Positions 19,773-27,047 of a stretch of DNA of 58,583 bases are shown here, in pieces (the stretch's first letter is position 1; each line of letters opens with the position of its first letter). The stretch spans positions 1 to 58,583 of the forward strand of contig NZ_VCRO01000008.1 in the NCBI RefSeq assembly GCF_006007885.1. The letters are read 5' to 3'. The DNA comes from Alteribacter natronophilus. Lineage in GTDB: Bacteria; Bacillota; Bacilli; Bacillales; Salisediminibacteriaceae. The translations under genes and the position numbers were made by a program. The notes beneath the pieces are model-generated. The model did not search any database and had not been told where the DNA came from. It was given only the letters and a program-made list of their open reading frames with translations.

Positions 19773-19874
19773 TTACGCTTTGATCGAAGGCGGCCGTGGG
19801 CGTGGTTCATACTCATTTTCCCTGCTCTTTCCTCTGTGCACACGGACAAGTAGGCTTCTTCCTGCATTCGTCAT
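19773..19874 (-). CDS. PRPRPP micropeptide C (33 aa), unrecognised family
   Basis: ATG at 19872-19874 follows AAAAGGGAGG at 7 bases; TAA at 19773-19775. The C-terminus reads NEYEPRPRPPSIKA, with Tyr at residue 22 and Ser-Arg at 17-18 as in A and B. PRPRPP codons are CCA CGC CCA CGG CCG CCT. It is slightly less basic than A and B because Glu flanks Tyr. The ATG overlaps (ATGA) the stop of a possible 29-codon frame upstream. About 200 bp separates it from B, where no convincing gene is seen. Confidence 0.72.
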   Translation of the reverse strand: MTNAGRSLLVRVHRGKSRENEYEPRPRPPSIKA

Positions 19875-19960
19875 TGTATATCCTCCCTTTTATTGTTTTT
19901 CAGTTCCCTTTTCAAAGATTCCGGGCTTTCCGGGACCTCTGCGGGGGCCCTCCGCAGCAT
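19871..19960 (-). other. Possible 29-codon ORF coupled to micropeptide C
   Basis: Open frame from ATG at 19958-19960 to a TGA that overlaps the ATG of micropeptide C. The product would be charged (ending NNKREDIQ) and lacks the PRPRPP motif. AAGG touches the start codon, so its ribosome binding site is poor. The ATGA overlap could couple translation. It may equally be chance; the RNA around its start also forms the stem CTGCGGAGG/CCCCCGCAG. Confidence 0.25.
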
Positions 19961-20109
19961 CCTTCAAATCCCGTTTACCTTGAAATCGGGTAATAAAGCT
20001 ATTCAGTTGTAAAAAAACTCTCCCCGGTTATTTAATCGTGTTTTGCCGGCAGGGGATCTGGGCCGTCGCCCGCTCCCCTCCGGCCGCATAATGCCGGGAT
20101 GGAATTAAA

Positions 20110-20226
20110 TTAAATATGAGTGCCCTGCCATGGTAATGATGGCGGCCGCGGGCGCGGATCATACTTTCCATTTCTGTGCCAGCGTTTCCTCACAAATTGG
20201 GCAGGTCCTCCGTCTTTCCGCATCAT
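20110..20226 (-). CDS. PRPRPP micropeptide D (38 aa), unrecognised family
   Basis: Two adjacent ATGs at 20221-20226; the first gives the family spacing with Tyr at residue 22. AAAAAGGGGG lies about 8 bases upstream. The motif reads GKYDPRPRPPSLPW and eight residues follow it, so this member has the longest tail. PRPRPP codons are CCG CGC CCG CGG CCG CCA. It begins 63 bp after the spoIIE stop with no clear terminator between, so it may be cotranscribed with spoIIE. A stable hairpin (GCCGGAGGGGA / TCCCCTGCCGGC) follows at about 20047-20085. Confidence 0.72.
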   Translation of the reverse strand: MMRKDGGPAQFVRKRWHRNGKYDPRPRPPSLPWQGTHI

Positions 20227-20289
20227 ACATGCGTCCCCCTTTTTCCCTCTATGTTTATCCGCTTCACCGGCGGTGCAGCAGCCCAAAGG

Positions 20290-22770
20290 CTACCGGCTTT
20301 TTGCGAATGCCTTCTCTTCAAATGAGACCGGTATTGTTGCCCATTTCGGCAGATGATGGTCAATCCGTGCCACGACAACAGTCATGTCGTCGTGTATGCC
20401 TCCTCCTTCCCGGATCACGCGCTCCATCAGCAGATCAGCCACTTCCTGCGGGTCATTTGTTTTCATCTCGTTAATGACCCGCTTCATCCACACCTCCCTG
20501 TTTTCAATATCAGCCGGTCCGTCAAAGATGCCGTCACTCATCATGATGAGAAGATCCCCGCTTTTCAGCTGTTCACTGACCACATCGACTTCCACGTCGG
20601 TGATCATTCCAATTGGCAGATTTCCGGACTCAATCATCTTCACCTGCCTTCCTCTTTTTAAAAAGCTCGGAATCGAGCCGACTTTCAGAAACTTGGCGGT
20701 GGCATCCTGCATGTCGATCATTACAAGATCGAGCGTGGAGAACATCTCTTCTTCGGACCTAAGGGCAAGCACCGAGTTGATTGATTTTATCGCCACTGTC
20801 TCCTCAATGCCTGAACGCAGAATGTTACGCAGCAGCTCAATCGTATCGTTGCTTTCCAGATGTGCCCGTTTTCCGTTGCCCATCCCGTCACTGATGGCCA
20901 GGGCATACTTCCCTGCACCGAGCTCCATCGTGGAATAGCTGTCCCCTGAAATCCATTTTCCTCCCTTTGCCGTCTGGGATGCGCCGGTTGTCACAACATA
21001 CTGCCTGGCTGAGCCGAATACGAGTCTCTCTGCTCCACCTGCCAGGGAAGCTTTTTCAGTGTGCTTGACTACAATTGTTTCCTTGAGAATATGAGAGAGA
21101 AGGGGCGCGATCACTTTTTCCCCCTCGTTGTACTCGTTATGGGAAATGATCATCTCGATATCCACATTTCCGTTATCAAGCGAATACACCTCTACCTGCT
21201 CAAGGGCAATACCGGCATGCTTAAGGGACTCGCTGATCTTTTCCTCCTGGAGTTCGTGGGTTTTCTGCTCCCGCTGGATATCTCTTGCAAAGTCCTCCAT
21301 TACCCGGGAAACCCCCCTCAGCTGGTCGGCCACGAGTCGTCTGCTCTCAACGATCTGCTTCCTGAGCTGTTTGCTCGCATGAAGCTGGCCGATTTCATCC
21401 TTAACCGCCCTGATTACCTTGTCGTGCTTGATGCAATGGGAATGAAGATCGGACAGGAGCCTCCTGTCGTGCACATCCTGGTGCTCCTCCACTTCCTCCA
21501 TGGTCCGTTCCATAAGGTTGTATGTTTCAGAGAATTTACGTGTCCAGCACGTATGTTTTTTCATACACGTCTGGCACGTTTTCTCGGTTACCTTGCTTAA
21601 AAACAGATCCGTGTCACGCCCGGGTTCCTTTGCTCCGTCAGAGGATTCCACCTCCGAGAAACTGTTGGAAAGGGTGCTGAACAGTCTCGAGAACTGCTCC
21701 ACTTTTCCCGCGGTAAGATCCCTGATTTTACGCAGGTACTGCTGCTGCTCCACCGCATGCTCGGCTGTGCCTGGAATATAACGGGCCACCTGCTCGATCC
21801 ACCGTTTCGGTGTGACCAGAAATACAGCAATGGCGACTCCTGTCTCCATCAGGGAGATGCTCAGGGCACTCTGATTATCCCCGTACATTCCCATCAGCCC
21901 GGTTCCGATCAGAAGTCCGGCACATACACCGATACGCTTCCCCTCTTTAAGAAGCCCTCCAAGAAGTCCCGAAAATGCAAGCAGACTCATGTGGAACAGG
22001 TTAGCCACATTTGCGAGACTGAGGATCAGACCAACGACGACGCCCACCGTGGATCCGATTGCAGCTCCTCCTACAAAGGCGAAGACAAGTACCAGATACC
22101 TTGCGATAATAAATTCAACCGACAGACCGTACAAAAGCCAGCCGACGGTTCCGGTCATGACCGATGCCATGAAAATCACGATGCATACGATTTCTTCATG
22201 GCGGAGAGACATTTTGTTTTTCCGTTCAAAAAGGATCGGGATGCTCTGCAGAAAAATCATTGTCACCACAAAGGCTAGTGCTGCTTCCACTCCGGCAACC
22301 ATAGCCCCGTAACTGCTGAACCCTTCCTGGAAGGAAATCACCGAATACCGCACTGCGGCTACAGTGATAAACACAGTCAGCGGAATCAGATTTTTCTGCG
22401 GTTTTACGGCGGTGATAACCCGGTGTAAAACCAGATAGGCGATCGTGGCCCCCACCGCATAAGCGGCAAACGGAATGGATATTGTTGCTGCCCCTGCCCA
22501 CAACGCGAGTAGTGCCCATTTGGCCTTTGATTTCTGCCAGTAAAGCATAACGGCCAGAAAGGGCACTGCGAAGGGTAACAGGTGCATTAAAATCACCGCC
22601 CTTCCAAGCAGAAAGCCAATCAGAATAATCCAGGCCGTACGGTTGGCATCTTTTACACTTGGCTTGTTCATCCAGGCAGCCACTTTTTTGGAGAACCGGG
22701 AAAAAGGCTTTGACGGCATCGGGATCGCCGAGGGCTGTCCAGTCGATCGGTAACTCAATCGTCCTAACAT
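20290..22770 (-). CDS. spoIIE: Stage II sporulation protein E (SpoIIE)
   Basis: Membrane PP2C-type phosphatase that dephosphorylates SpoIIAA to activate SigF in the forespore, and also localises with FtsZ at the polar septum. The 826 residues match B. subtilis (827). About ten membrane helices occupy residues 45-320, a coiled-coil linker follows, and the C-terminal phosphatase shows AISDGMGNGKRA and IMMSDGIFDGP with metal-binding aspartates. The start at 22770 is preferred (AGGTGG at 8 bases); an upstream ATG at 22791 would lie only ~5 bases from the predicted transcription start. Confidence 0.97.
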   Translation of the reverse strand: MLGRLSYRSTGQPSAIPMPSKPFSRFSKKVAAWMNKPSVKDANRTAWIILIGFLLGRAVILMHLLPFAVPFLAVMLYWQKSKAKWALLALWAGAATISIPFAAYAVGATIAYLVLHRVITAVKPQKNLIPLTVFITVAAVRYSVISFQEGFSSYGAMVAGVEAALAFVVTMIFLQSIPILFERKNKMSLRHEEIVCIVIFMASVMTGTVGWLLYGLSVEFIIARYLVLVFAFVGGAAIGSTVGVVVGLILSLANVANLFHMSLLAFSGLLGGLLKEGKRIGVCAGLLIGTGLMGMYGDNQSALSISLMETGVAIAVFLVTPKRWIEQVARYIPGTAEHAVEQQQYLRKIRDLTAGKVEQFSRLFSTLSNSFSEVESSDGAKEPGRDTDLFLSKVTEKTCQTCMKKHTCWTRKFSETYNLMERTMEEVEEHQDVHDRRLLSDLHSHCIKHDKVIRAVKDEIGQLHASKQLRKQIVESRRLVADQLRGVSRVMEDFARDIQREQKTHELQEEKISESLKHAGIALEQVEVYSLDNGNVDIEMIISHNEYNEGEKVIAPLLSHILKETIVVKHTEKASLAGGAERLVFGSARQYVVTTGASQTAKGGKWISGDSYSTMELGAGKYALAISDGMGNGKRAHLESNDTIELLRNILRSGIEETVAIKSINSVLALRSEEEMFSTLDLVMIDMQDATAKFLKVGSIPSFLKRGRQVKMIESGNLPIGMITDVEVDVVSEQLKSGDLLIMMSDGIFDGPADIENREVWMKRVINEMKTNDPQEVADLLMERVIREGGGIHDDMTVVVARIDHHLPKWATIPVSFEEKAFAKSR

Positions 22771-22802
22771 CTGCAACACCACCTGTTCCATTTAGTGGTA
22801 AC

Positions 22803-22869
22803 ATTATAAACACGGATGAAATGGAGAATTTGTCAAAAGAACCGCCGGTGGTTTAAAAAGTGTTCGACG
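22803..22869 (-). promoter_or_regulatory. spoIIE promoter with 22-bp spacer and Spo0A-like box
   Basis: -35 TTGACA at 22831-22836 and -10 TATAAT at 22803-22808 are both perfect, but 22 bp apart. This wide spacing is the known hallmark of Spo0A-dependent SigA promoters (spoIIE, spoIIG). An upstream CGTCGAA at 22863-22869 is one base from the 0A box TGTCGAA. The rest of the 22870-23200 gap shows only a 13-codon frame with an AAAAGGGAGG site (22878-22916) and no tRNA. Confidence 0.8.
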
Positions 22870-23202
22870 GCTTTCTTTCACAAATGTACCCCCTTTTCTC
22901 TTTTTCCCCCGCACATGCGTTCGCCTCCCTTTTGGCCCTCCCTCCTTTTTTCAGCCGTTCACCCGTTCAGAGAGTAAGGATTGATACAGGTTTTCATATG
23001 TACCGAAAATTCTGACAACATTTGGTGGACATTAGCACAAGTTAATCATCGTTCTTTCTTTTGCGACTAAAAAAAGTGGAATGTTTTTCTGGCGATCTGG
23101 GAATAATCCCATTTTCATGTCCCGGGAGGACCGTTACTGCAATCGTATGGTCTGCTATGGCAAAGCCGGGACATTTCTTTTTCCCGGCTAAAAACAGGCA
23201 TA

Positions 23203-23236
23203 TAAAAAAACACACCCCTTAAATGAGTGTGTTTTA
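23203..23236 (-). terminator. yabR terminator
   Basis: Minus-strand hairpin AAAACACACTC - ATTTAA - GGGGTGTGTTTT followed by a T tract. A second hairpin (AGCCGGG ... CCCGGCT) lies at 23164-23189. Confidence 0.85.
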
Positions 23237-23262
23237 AACGTATATAAAATTCAGCAGCAAAG

Positions 23263-23688
23263 TTACTTCTTGGCGCCGCGGCCTCCACGCTTGGACTCTG
23301 TCTGGCGCTTGAGGGTGGAAAGACGCTCTTCGCTGTCCTTCAGGAAGCGGTTCATCTTATCTTCAAAAGACATCGTTCTCGGACGTGGCTGACGCGGAGC
23401 ACCGCTTCCGCCCCGTCGCTGGGGACGCCCGGATCCCTGCTGACCTGCAGGCTTATCCTTGGCTTTACGGATCGAGAGTCCGATTTTCCCGTCGCTTTCA
23501 ACATTCAGTACTTTGACCTCGACCTCGTCACCTACCGTCAGGTGTTCATTGATGTCTTTGACGTAATTGTCCGCCACCTCACTGATGTGGACCAGACCGG
23601 TCTTGCCTCCCGGAAGTTCAACGAAAGCCCCGAAGTTTGTTATGCCAGTAACTTTACCTTTCAGCTTGCTGCCTACTTCAATCGACAT
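23263..23688 (-). CDS. yabR: S1-domain RNA-binding protein YabR
   Basis: A single S1 domain (residues 1-75: GKVTGITNFGAFVELPGG ... GLVHISEVAD) followed by a basic Gly/Arg/Pro-rich tail with RPQRRGG and RGGRGAKK. The fold binds RNA; the precise role of YabR is not established, although it resembles the general stress protein GSP13. At 141 residues it is a little longer than B. subtilis YabR because of the tail. It has its own strong promoter overlapping the divIC stop. Confidence 0.93.
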   Translation of the reverse strand: MSIEVGSKLKGKVTGITNFGAFVELPGGKTGLVHISEVADNYVKDINEHLTVGDEVEVKVLNVESDGKIGLSIRKAKDKPAGQQGSGRPQRRGGSGAPRQPRPRTMSFEDKMNRFLKDSEERLSTLKRQTESKRGGRGAKK

Positions 23689-23734
23689 GTAAAAAATGCT
23701 CCTCCTTGTATGTTGAAAAAATTCATATGTTTAC

Positions 23735-23764
23735 ATTATACCGAGGTAAACCAAAACGTGTCAA
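23735..23764 (-). promoter_or_regulatory. yabR promoter
   Basis: -35 TTGACA at 23759-23764 and -10 TATAAT at 23735-23740, spacer 18 bp. The -35 overlaps the last codon and stop of divIC. An AAGGAGGAGC Shine-Dalgarno sequence precedes yabR. Confidence 0.82.
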
Positions 23765-24150
23765 TCCGATGACGCCTGGGGAAGCTGGAACAGTGTTTCC
23801 CCCGGTTTGGAAAGGAAATAATCACGTCTTGCAATCTCGGCAATGTAATCATAATCCTGGAGGAGTTCTTTTTCTTCCCGGAGCGCAAGTTCCTCCTGCT
23901 CAAGCTCCGCCAGCTGCTGAGTAAGTTCCGCCTGTTCATTTTCCTGCTGCTGCATCGTACTGTGCTGGGAAAAAAGCGTGTAGACCGTGAAGATCAGACC
24001 AGCAGTCATCAGAACGGCAAATATGGACATACGGCGAACGAGACCTTTTCTTCTCCTTCTTTTCTGCTCCTGCAGCAGCTCCTGCTCCCTGGCGTATTTA
24101 GAAGCCAGCCGCTCAAATGTCTCTCTGCGCTGATCGTGCACGTTCCTCAC
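23761..24150 (-). CDS. divIC: Cell division protein DivIC
   Basis: Bitopic septum protein that works with DivIB and FtsL in the divisome. The 129 residues have a basic cytoplasmic head (RRRRKG), one membrane helix (about 41-60, SIFAVLMTAGLIFTVYTLF) and an extracellular coiled coil rich in Glu and Gln, then YIAEIARRDYFLSKPGE typical of the family. The ATG overlaps the yabQ stop by 4 bp. Confidence 0.95.
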   Translation of the reverse strand: MRNVHDQRRETFERLASKYAREQELLQEQKRRRRKGLVRRMSIFAVLMTAGLIFTVYTLFSQHSTMQQQENEQAELTQQLAELEQEELALREEKELLQDYDYIAEIARRDYFLSKPGETLFQLPQASSD

Positions 24151-24743
24151 CTCTTTCGTTTTTTAAACCAGTCTGTCAGCCGCTTCAGCCGGGACATTAA
24201 TTTTTCCGTCCAGGAGAGTATGCTTACTTTCCACCTGCCCAGGAACGTGAACCGTACACCCGCTTTTTTAAGAAGCCAGCGAACGGGCAGTGTCAGGACT
24301 TTAAGCAGAAAGCACACTATTCTCCATATTGTGGATATTATTATCATACATAAGGCTAGTACAACTTGCAACAGCCATTTTACCGGTGTAACCACAAAGA
24401 TGCGGATCATTTTTACCGTAAGCCTGTACATGCCGATGACAGTTCCTATGATCCATTCCAGCAGTTGCCGCCATGCTTTCTGAAAAAGCGCCCGGTAGGC
24501 GGAGTAACCGAGAAGCAGAGCGAGAAGAACGTAAAAACGCATCTCTCCTTCATTTACTTTCAGAAGAGTATAGAACAGGATCAGCCCCTGGGCGCACCAG
24601 AAAAACAGGTCATTTACAAGATGGGTCCAGCGAAACTGACGCGGGCTGCCGAGAAAACGGTGATACGTATCCATGGCCGCTCCGAGCCAGATGCCCATCA
24701 CCGTCATGACCAGCATCGTCTCAAACTGAACATCCAGTGTCAC
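24147..24743 (-). CDS. yabQ: Spore cortex biosynthesis protein YabQ
   Basis: Membrane protein of 198 residues with several helices (for example TMLVMTVMGIWLGAAM and LLALLLGYSAYRAL) and a basic C-terminal half. In B. subtilis YabQ sits in the outer forespore membrane and is needed for cortex formation. It overlaps yabP and divIC by 4 bp on each side, so all three are translationally linked. Confidence 0.92.
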   Translation of the reverse strand: MTLDVQFETMLVMTVMGIWLGAAMDTYHRFLGSPRQFRWTHLVNDLFFWCAQGLILFYTLLKVNEGEMRFYVLLALLLGYSAYRALFQKAWRQLLEWIIGTVIGMYRLTVKMIRIFVVTPVKWLLQVVLALCMIIISTIWRIVCFLLKVLTLPVRWLLKKAGVRFTFLGRWKVSILSWTEKLMSRLKRLTDWFKKRKR

Positions 24744-25051
24744 TTGAACAACTTCCCGAAGAAGCCTTTGGATTTATCACCCTGTCCCTGCTCGAGATAA
24801 ACAAGGTCGTCCACCCGGCCCTGAATCGAAACATTCCCCTCATCCACATCCAGGTTCTTCATCTGCAGGTGCTGGCCGCGAATTGAGAGATATCCCATCT
24901 CCGTTTCAAGAAGGAATTCTTCGTTATCAAAGCTTTCAACCTGCTTGACCCCGGTAATTTCAAGCGTCTTACGGCCTTTCATCGTAATGTTGTGGTCTTT
25001 TTGCTGTTTATGACTCTGCCCCATCGGAACATACTCGTTATAATGATTCAT
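24740..25051 (-). CDS. yabP: Sporulation protein YabP
   Basis: A 103-residue protein with the highly conserved core LEITGVKQVESFDNEEFLLE and MGYLSIRGQHLQMKNLDV, and the end KGFFGKLFK. YabP is made in the mother cell in B. subtilis and is associated with the spore-coat/cortex proteins; the biochemical role is unknown. GGGAGGGG precedes the ATG. I looked for the expected SigE promoter upstream and saw only weak matches. Confidence 0.93.
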   Translation of the reverse strand: MNHYNEYVPMGQSHKQQKDHNITMKGRKTLEITGVKQVESFDNEEFLLETEMGYLSIRGQHLQMKNLDVDEGNVSIQGRVDDLVYLEQGQGDKSKGFFGKLFK

Positions 25052-25167
25052 GGATTTCCCCTCCCAGGACTGTTTGCTAACATGTCTATGTCCCGGAGGG
25101 GGGGATTAGAACAAGCCTGACAGGCCTGCCGTATGTAAATGAATCGCCGGTACTTCCGGCGGAGGTG

Positions 25168-25449
25168 CTATTTGAGCCAGTCGTCTTCCGGCCGCTTGAC
25201 CGCTTCTTCCTTTACGAGGGTATAAAGTGTTCCGGCTTCATCTTTTCTTGCCCGCTCTTCCAGCCTGTCCACCTGAACGGTGACGGTTTTCTGGCCGAAG
25301 CGGATCGTTAATTCATCCCCTGCTCTAACATTCGTTCCGGCTTTTGCAGTCTGACCGTTTACATCAATACGGCCTTTTTCGGCCAGTTCCTTTGCCATTG
25401 TACGGCGTTTAATCAGCCGGGATACTTTCAGGTATTTATCAATTCTCAT
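25168..25449 (-). CDS. rqcP: Ribosome quality-control S4-domain protein RqcP
   Basis: A 93-residue protein with an S4 RNA-binding domain from the first residue (MRIDKYLKVSRLIKRRTMAKEL, shown here broken by family: MRIDKYLKV then SRLIKRRTMA). In B. subtilis RqcP (YabO) binds stalled 50S subunits and helps RqcH add alanine tails to blocked nascent chains. The C-terminal ~30 residues are charged. The 131-bp gap to mazG holds no clear terminator. Confidence 0.94.
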   Translation of the reverse strand: MRIDKYLKVSRLIKRRTMAKELAEKGRIDVNGQTAKAGTNVRAGDELTIRFGQKTVTVQVDRLEERARKDEAGTLYTLVKEEAVKRPEDDWLK

Positions 25450-25580
25450 CTTCTATTTCCCCTTTCTCCTCGAATGAAATCGTCTCTTTTGTGAAGTTTA
25501 TAAGCTTCTTATGATTTGTTTTCCGTGTAAATAAAAGCAGCTGTTCCTGACTGCAGACCGGTGCAGGCCTGCAGTACTTC

Positions 25581-27047
25581 CTACAGCCCCTGCTCCTTCG
25601 CTTCCTCCCAGAGGGCGTCGAGCTGATCGAGTGTCTGGTCTTCCATGCTGAGGCCGGATGCTGCTACTGTTTCCTCGATGAACCGGAATCTGCGGATAAA
25701 CTTGTTGTTCGTTCTGCGCAGTGCCTCTTCCGGGTCGATTTTATGATAGCGGGCAAGGTTCACGATGGTAAAGAGCACGTCCCCGAATTCCTCTGCCGCT
25801 GCACCGGTATTCCCTGATGCCAGCTCCTGTTCCCACTCGGTCAGCTCTTCTCTCAGTTTCTCGTGCATCGGTGCTTCATCAGGCCAGTCGAACCCGGCTT
25901 TAGCCGCTTTCTTCTGGACTTTGTAGGCACGAAGCAGTCCGGGCAGTGACGCAGGGATGCTGTCGAGAAGACCTTCACCCTTTCCGGTCTCTCCCTTTTC
26001 CGTTTTTTTTATTTCCTCCCACTGGGTGACAACAGAGTCGGCCGTGTCTGCCTCCGCCTCAGCAAATACGTGGGGGTGGCGGCGGACCATCTTTTCCGTG
26101 ATATGTCCGATTACATCGGATATCGTGAAGAACCCGCTGTCCTCCCCGATCTGTGCATGCAGCATCACCTGCAGGAGCACATCTCCCAGCTCTTCTGCCA
26201 GGTGATCGTCGTCTCCTGCATCAATCGCTTCAATGACTTCATAAGCCTCTTCAATGAGAAACGGTTTGAGGGACTCGTGCGTCTGCTTCTGGTCCCACGG
26301 GCAGCCGCCGGGTCCGCGCAGTGTGGCAATTACCTCACGGAGGCGGGCAAAATCCCTCGTGAGGAGTGCTTCATCTTTCACGGGCGGTACATATACAGCC
26401 GTAAGATTATTAATCCCCGTAACCCGGTCCAGCTCAAAAAGGGGTACTTCAGCCAGCTTTTCCCCGCTGCTTCCTGCCGCAGTCACAACGGTTACCGGGT
26501 AGTCATCCGGAAGGTGCTCCATCAGGGTCAGTTTGACCTCTGAAGCCACAAAGGTATCATAAACCTGGCAGATAACCATATGGTGACGAAGTTCAAGTTC
26601 CTCTCCGTTTAAGGCAGTACCGTCAACGAGCTGAAAACCTTCAATCGGATCTATTTTCAGCGAAGCGAAAACCGGATCCAGGAAACTCTGCCCGCCCTGG
26701 ATGTTTACTTTCACATTGTTTTTCTCCTGTTCCGACAGCAGGCGCTGAACGGTTTCTTCAGCCACGAGAGGATGTCCCGGTACAGCATAGACGAGGTCAC
26801 CCTTCAAGACATGGTCAAAAAGAGAGGCGGTTATTGTTCCGTAAACGTCTGAAAACCGGTCATTTTCTTCGTACACTGCATCAAAGCTCTCCCACTGCAG
26901 GCCTTCCTCCTTAAGATCATCAAGAACCGGATGGTCCTCCGTCCGGACAAAAAGACGGTCCGCTTCCTTTAACTGTCTATAGCTTCCCAGGGGAAGCTGA
27001 GCCAGATCCCCTGCACCGAGACCTACTACTGTAATTGTACGTGTCAT
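25581..27047 (-). CDS. mazG: Fusion of tetrapyrrole-methylase-like domain and MazG NTP pyrophosphohydrolase
   Basis: The 488 residues have an N-terminal SAM-dependent tetrapyrrole methylase-like domain (about 1-225: VVGLGAGDLAQLPLG, VYAVPGHPLVAE) and two MazG helical repeats in the C-terminal half, with RGPGGCPWDQKQTHESL and EELGDVLLQVMLH carrying the metal-binding acidic residues. MazG hydrolyses non-canonical or surplus NTPs. This fused form (B. subtilis YabN) is normal for the family. The start overlaps the yabM stop by 4 bp. Confidence 0.95.
   Translation of the reverse strand: MTRTITVVGLGAGDLAQLPLGSYRQLKEADRLFVRTEDHPVLDDLKEEGLQWESFDAVYEENDRFSDVYGTITASLFDHVLKGDLVYAVPGHPLVAEETVQRLLSEQEKNNVKVNIQGGQSFLDPVFASLKIDPIEGFQLVDGTALNGEELELRHHMVICQVYDTFVASEVKLTLMEHLPDDYPVTVVTAAGSSGEKLAEVPLFELDRVTGINNLTAVYVPPVKDEALLTRDFARLREVIATLRGPGGCPWDQKQTHESLKPFLIEEAYEVIEAIDAGDDDHLAEELGDVLLQVMLHAQIGEDSGFFTISDVIGHITEKMVRRHPHVFAEAEADTADSVVTQWEEIKKTEKGETGKGEGLLDSIPASLPGLLRAYKVQKKAAKAGFDWPDEAPMHEKLREELTEWEQELASGNTGAAAEEFGDVLFTIVNLARYHKIDPEEALRRTNNKFIRRFRFIEETVAASGLSMEDQTLDQLDALWEEAKEQGL

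Noticed and set aside
19468-20356. Plus-strand frames with GGRGRG in the micro-gene cluster (for example 19468-19716, 19780-19983, 20120-20356)
   Set aside because: They are antisense to the YxPRPRPP frames, begin at TTG or GTG without ribosome sites, and differ in length and sequence after the shared part.
22870-23200. tRNA genes expected here from B. subtilis
   Set aside because: I could not find a cloverleaf or T-loop consensus on either strand by eye.
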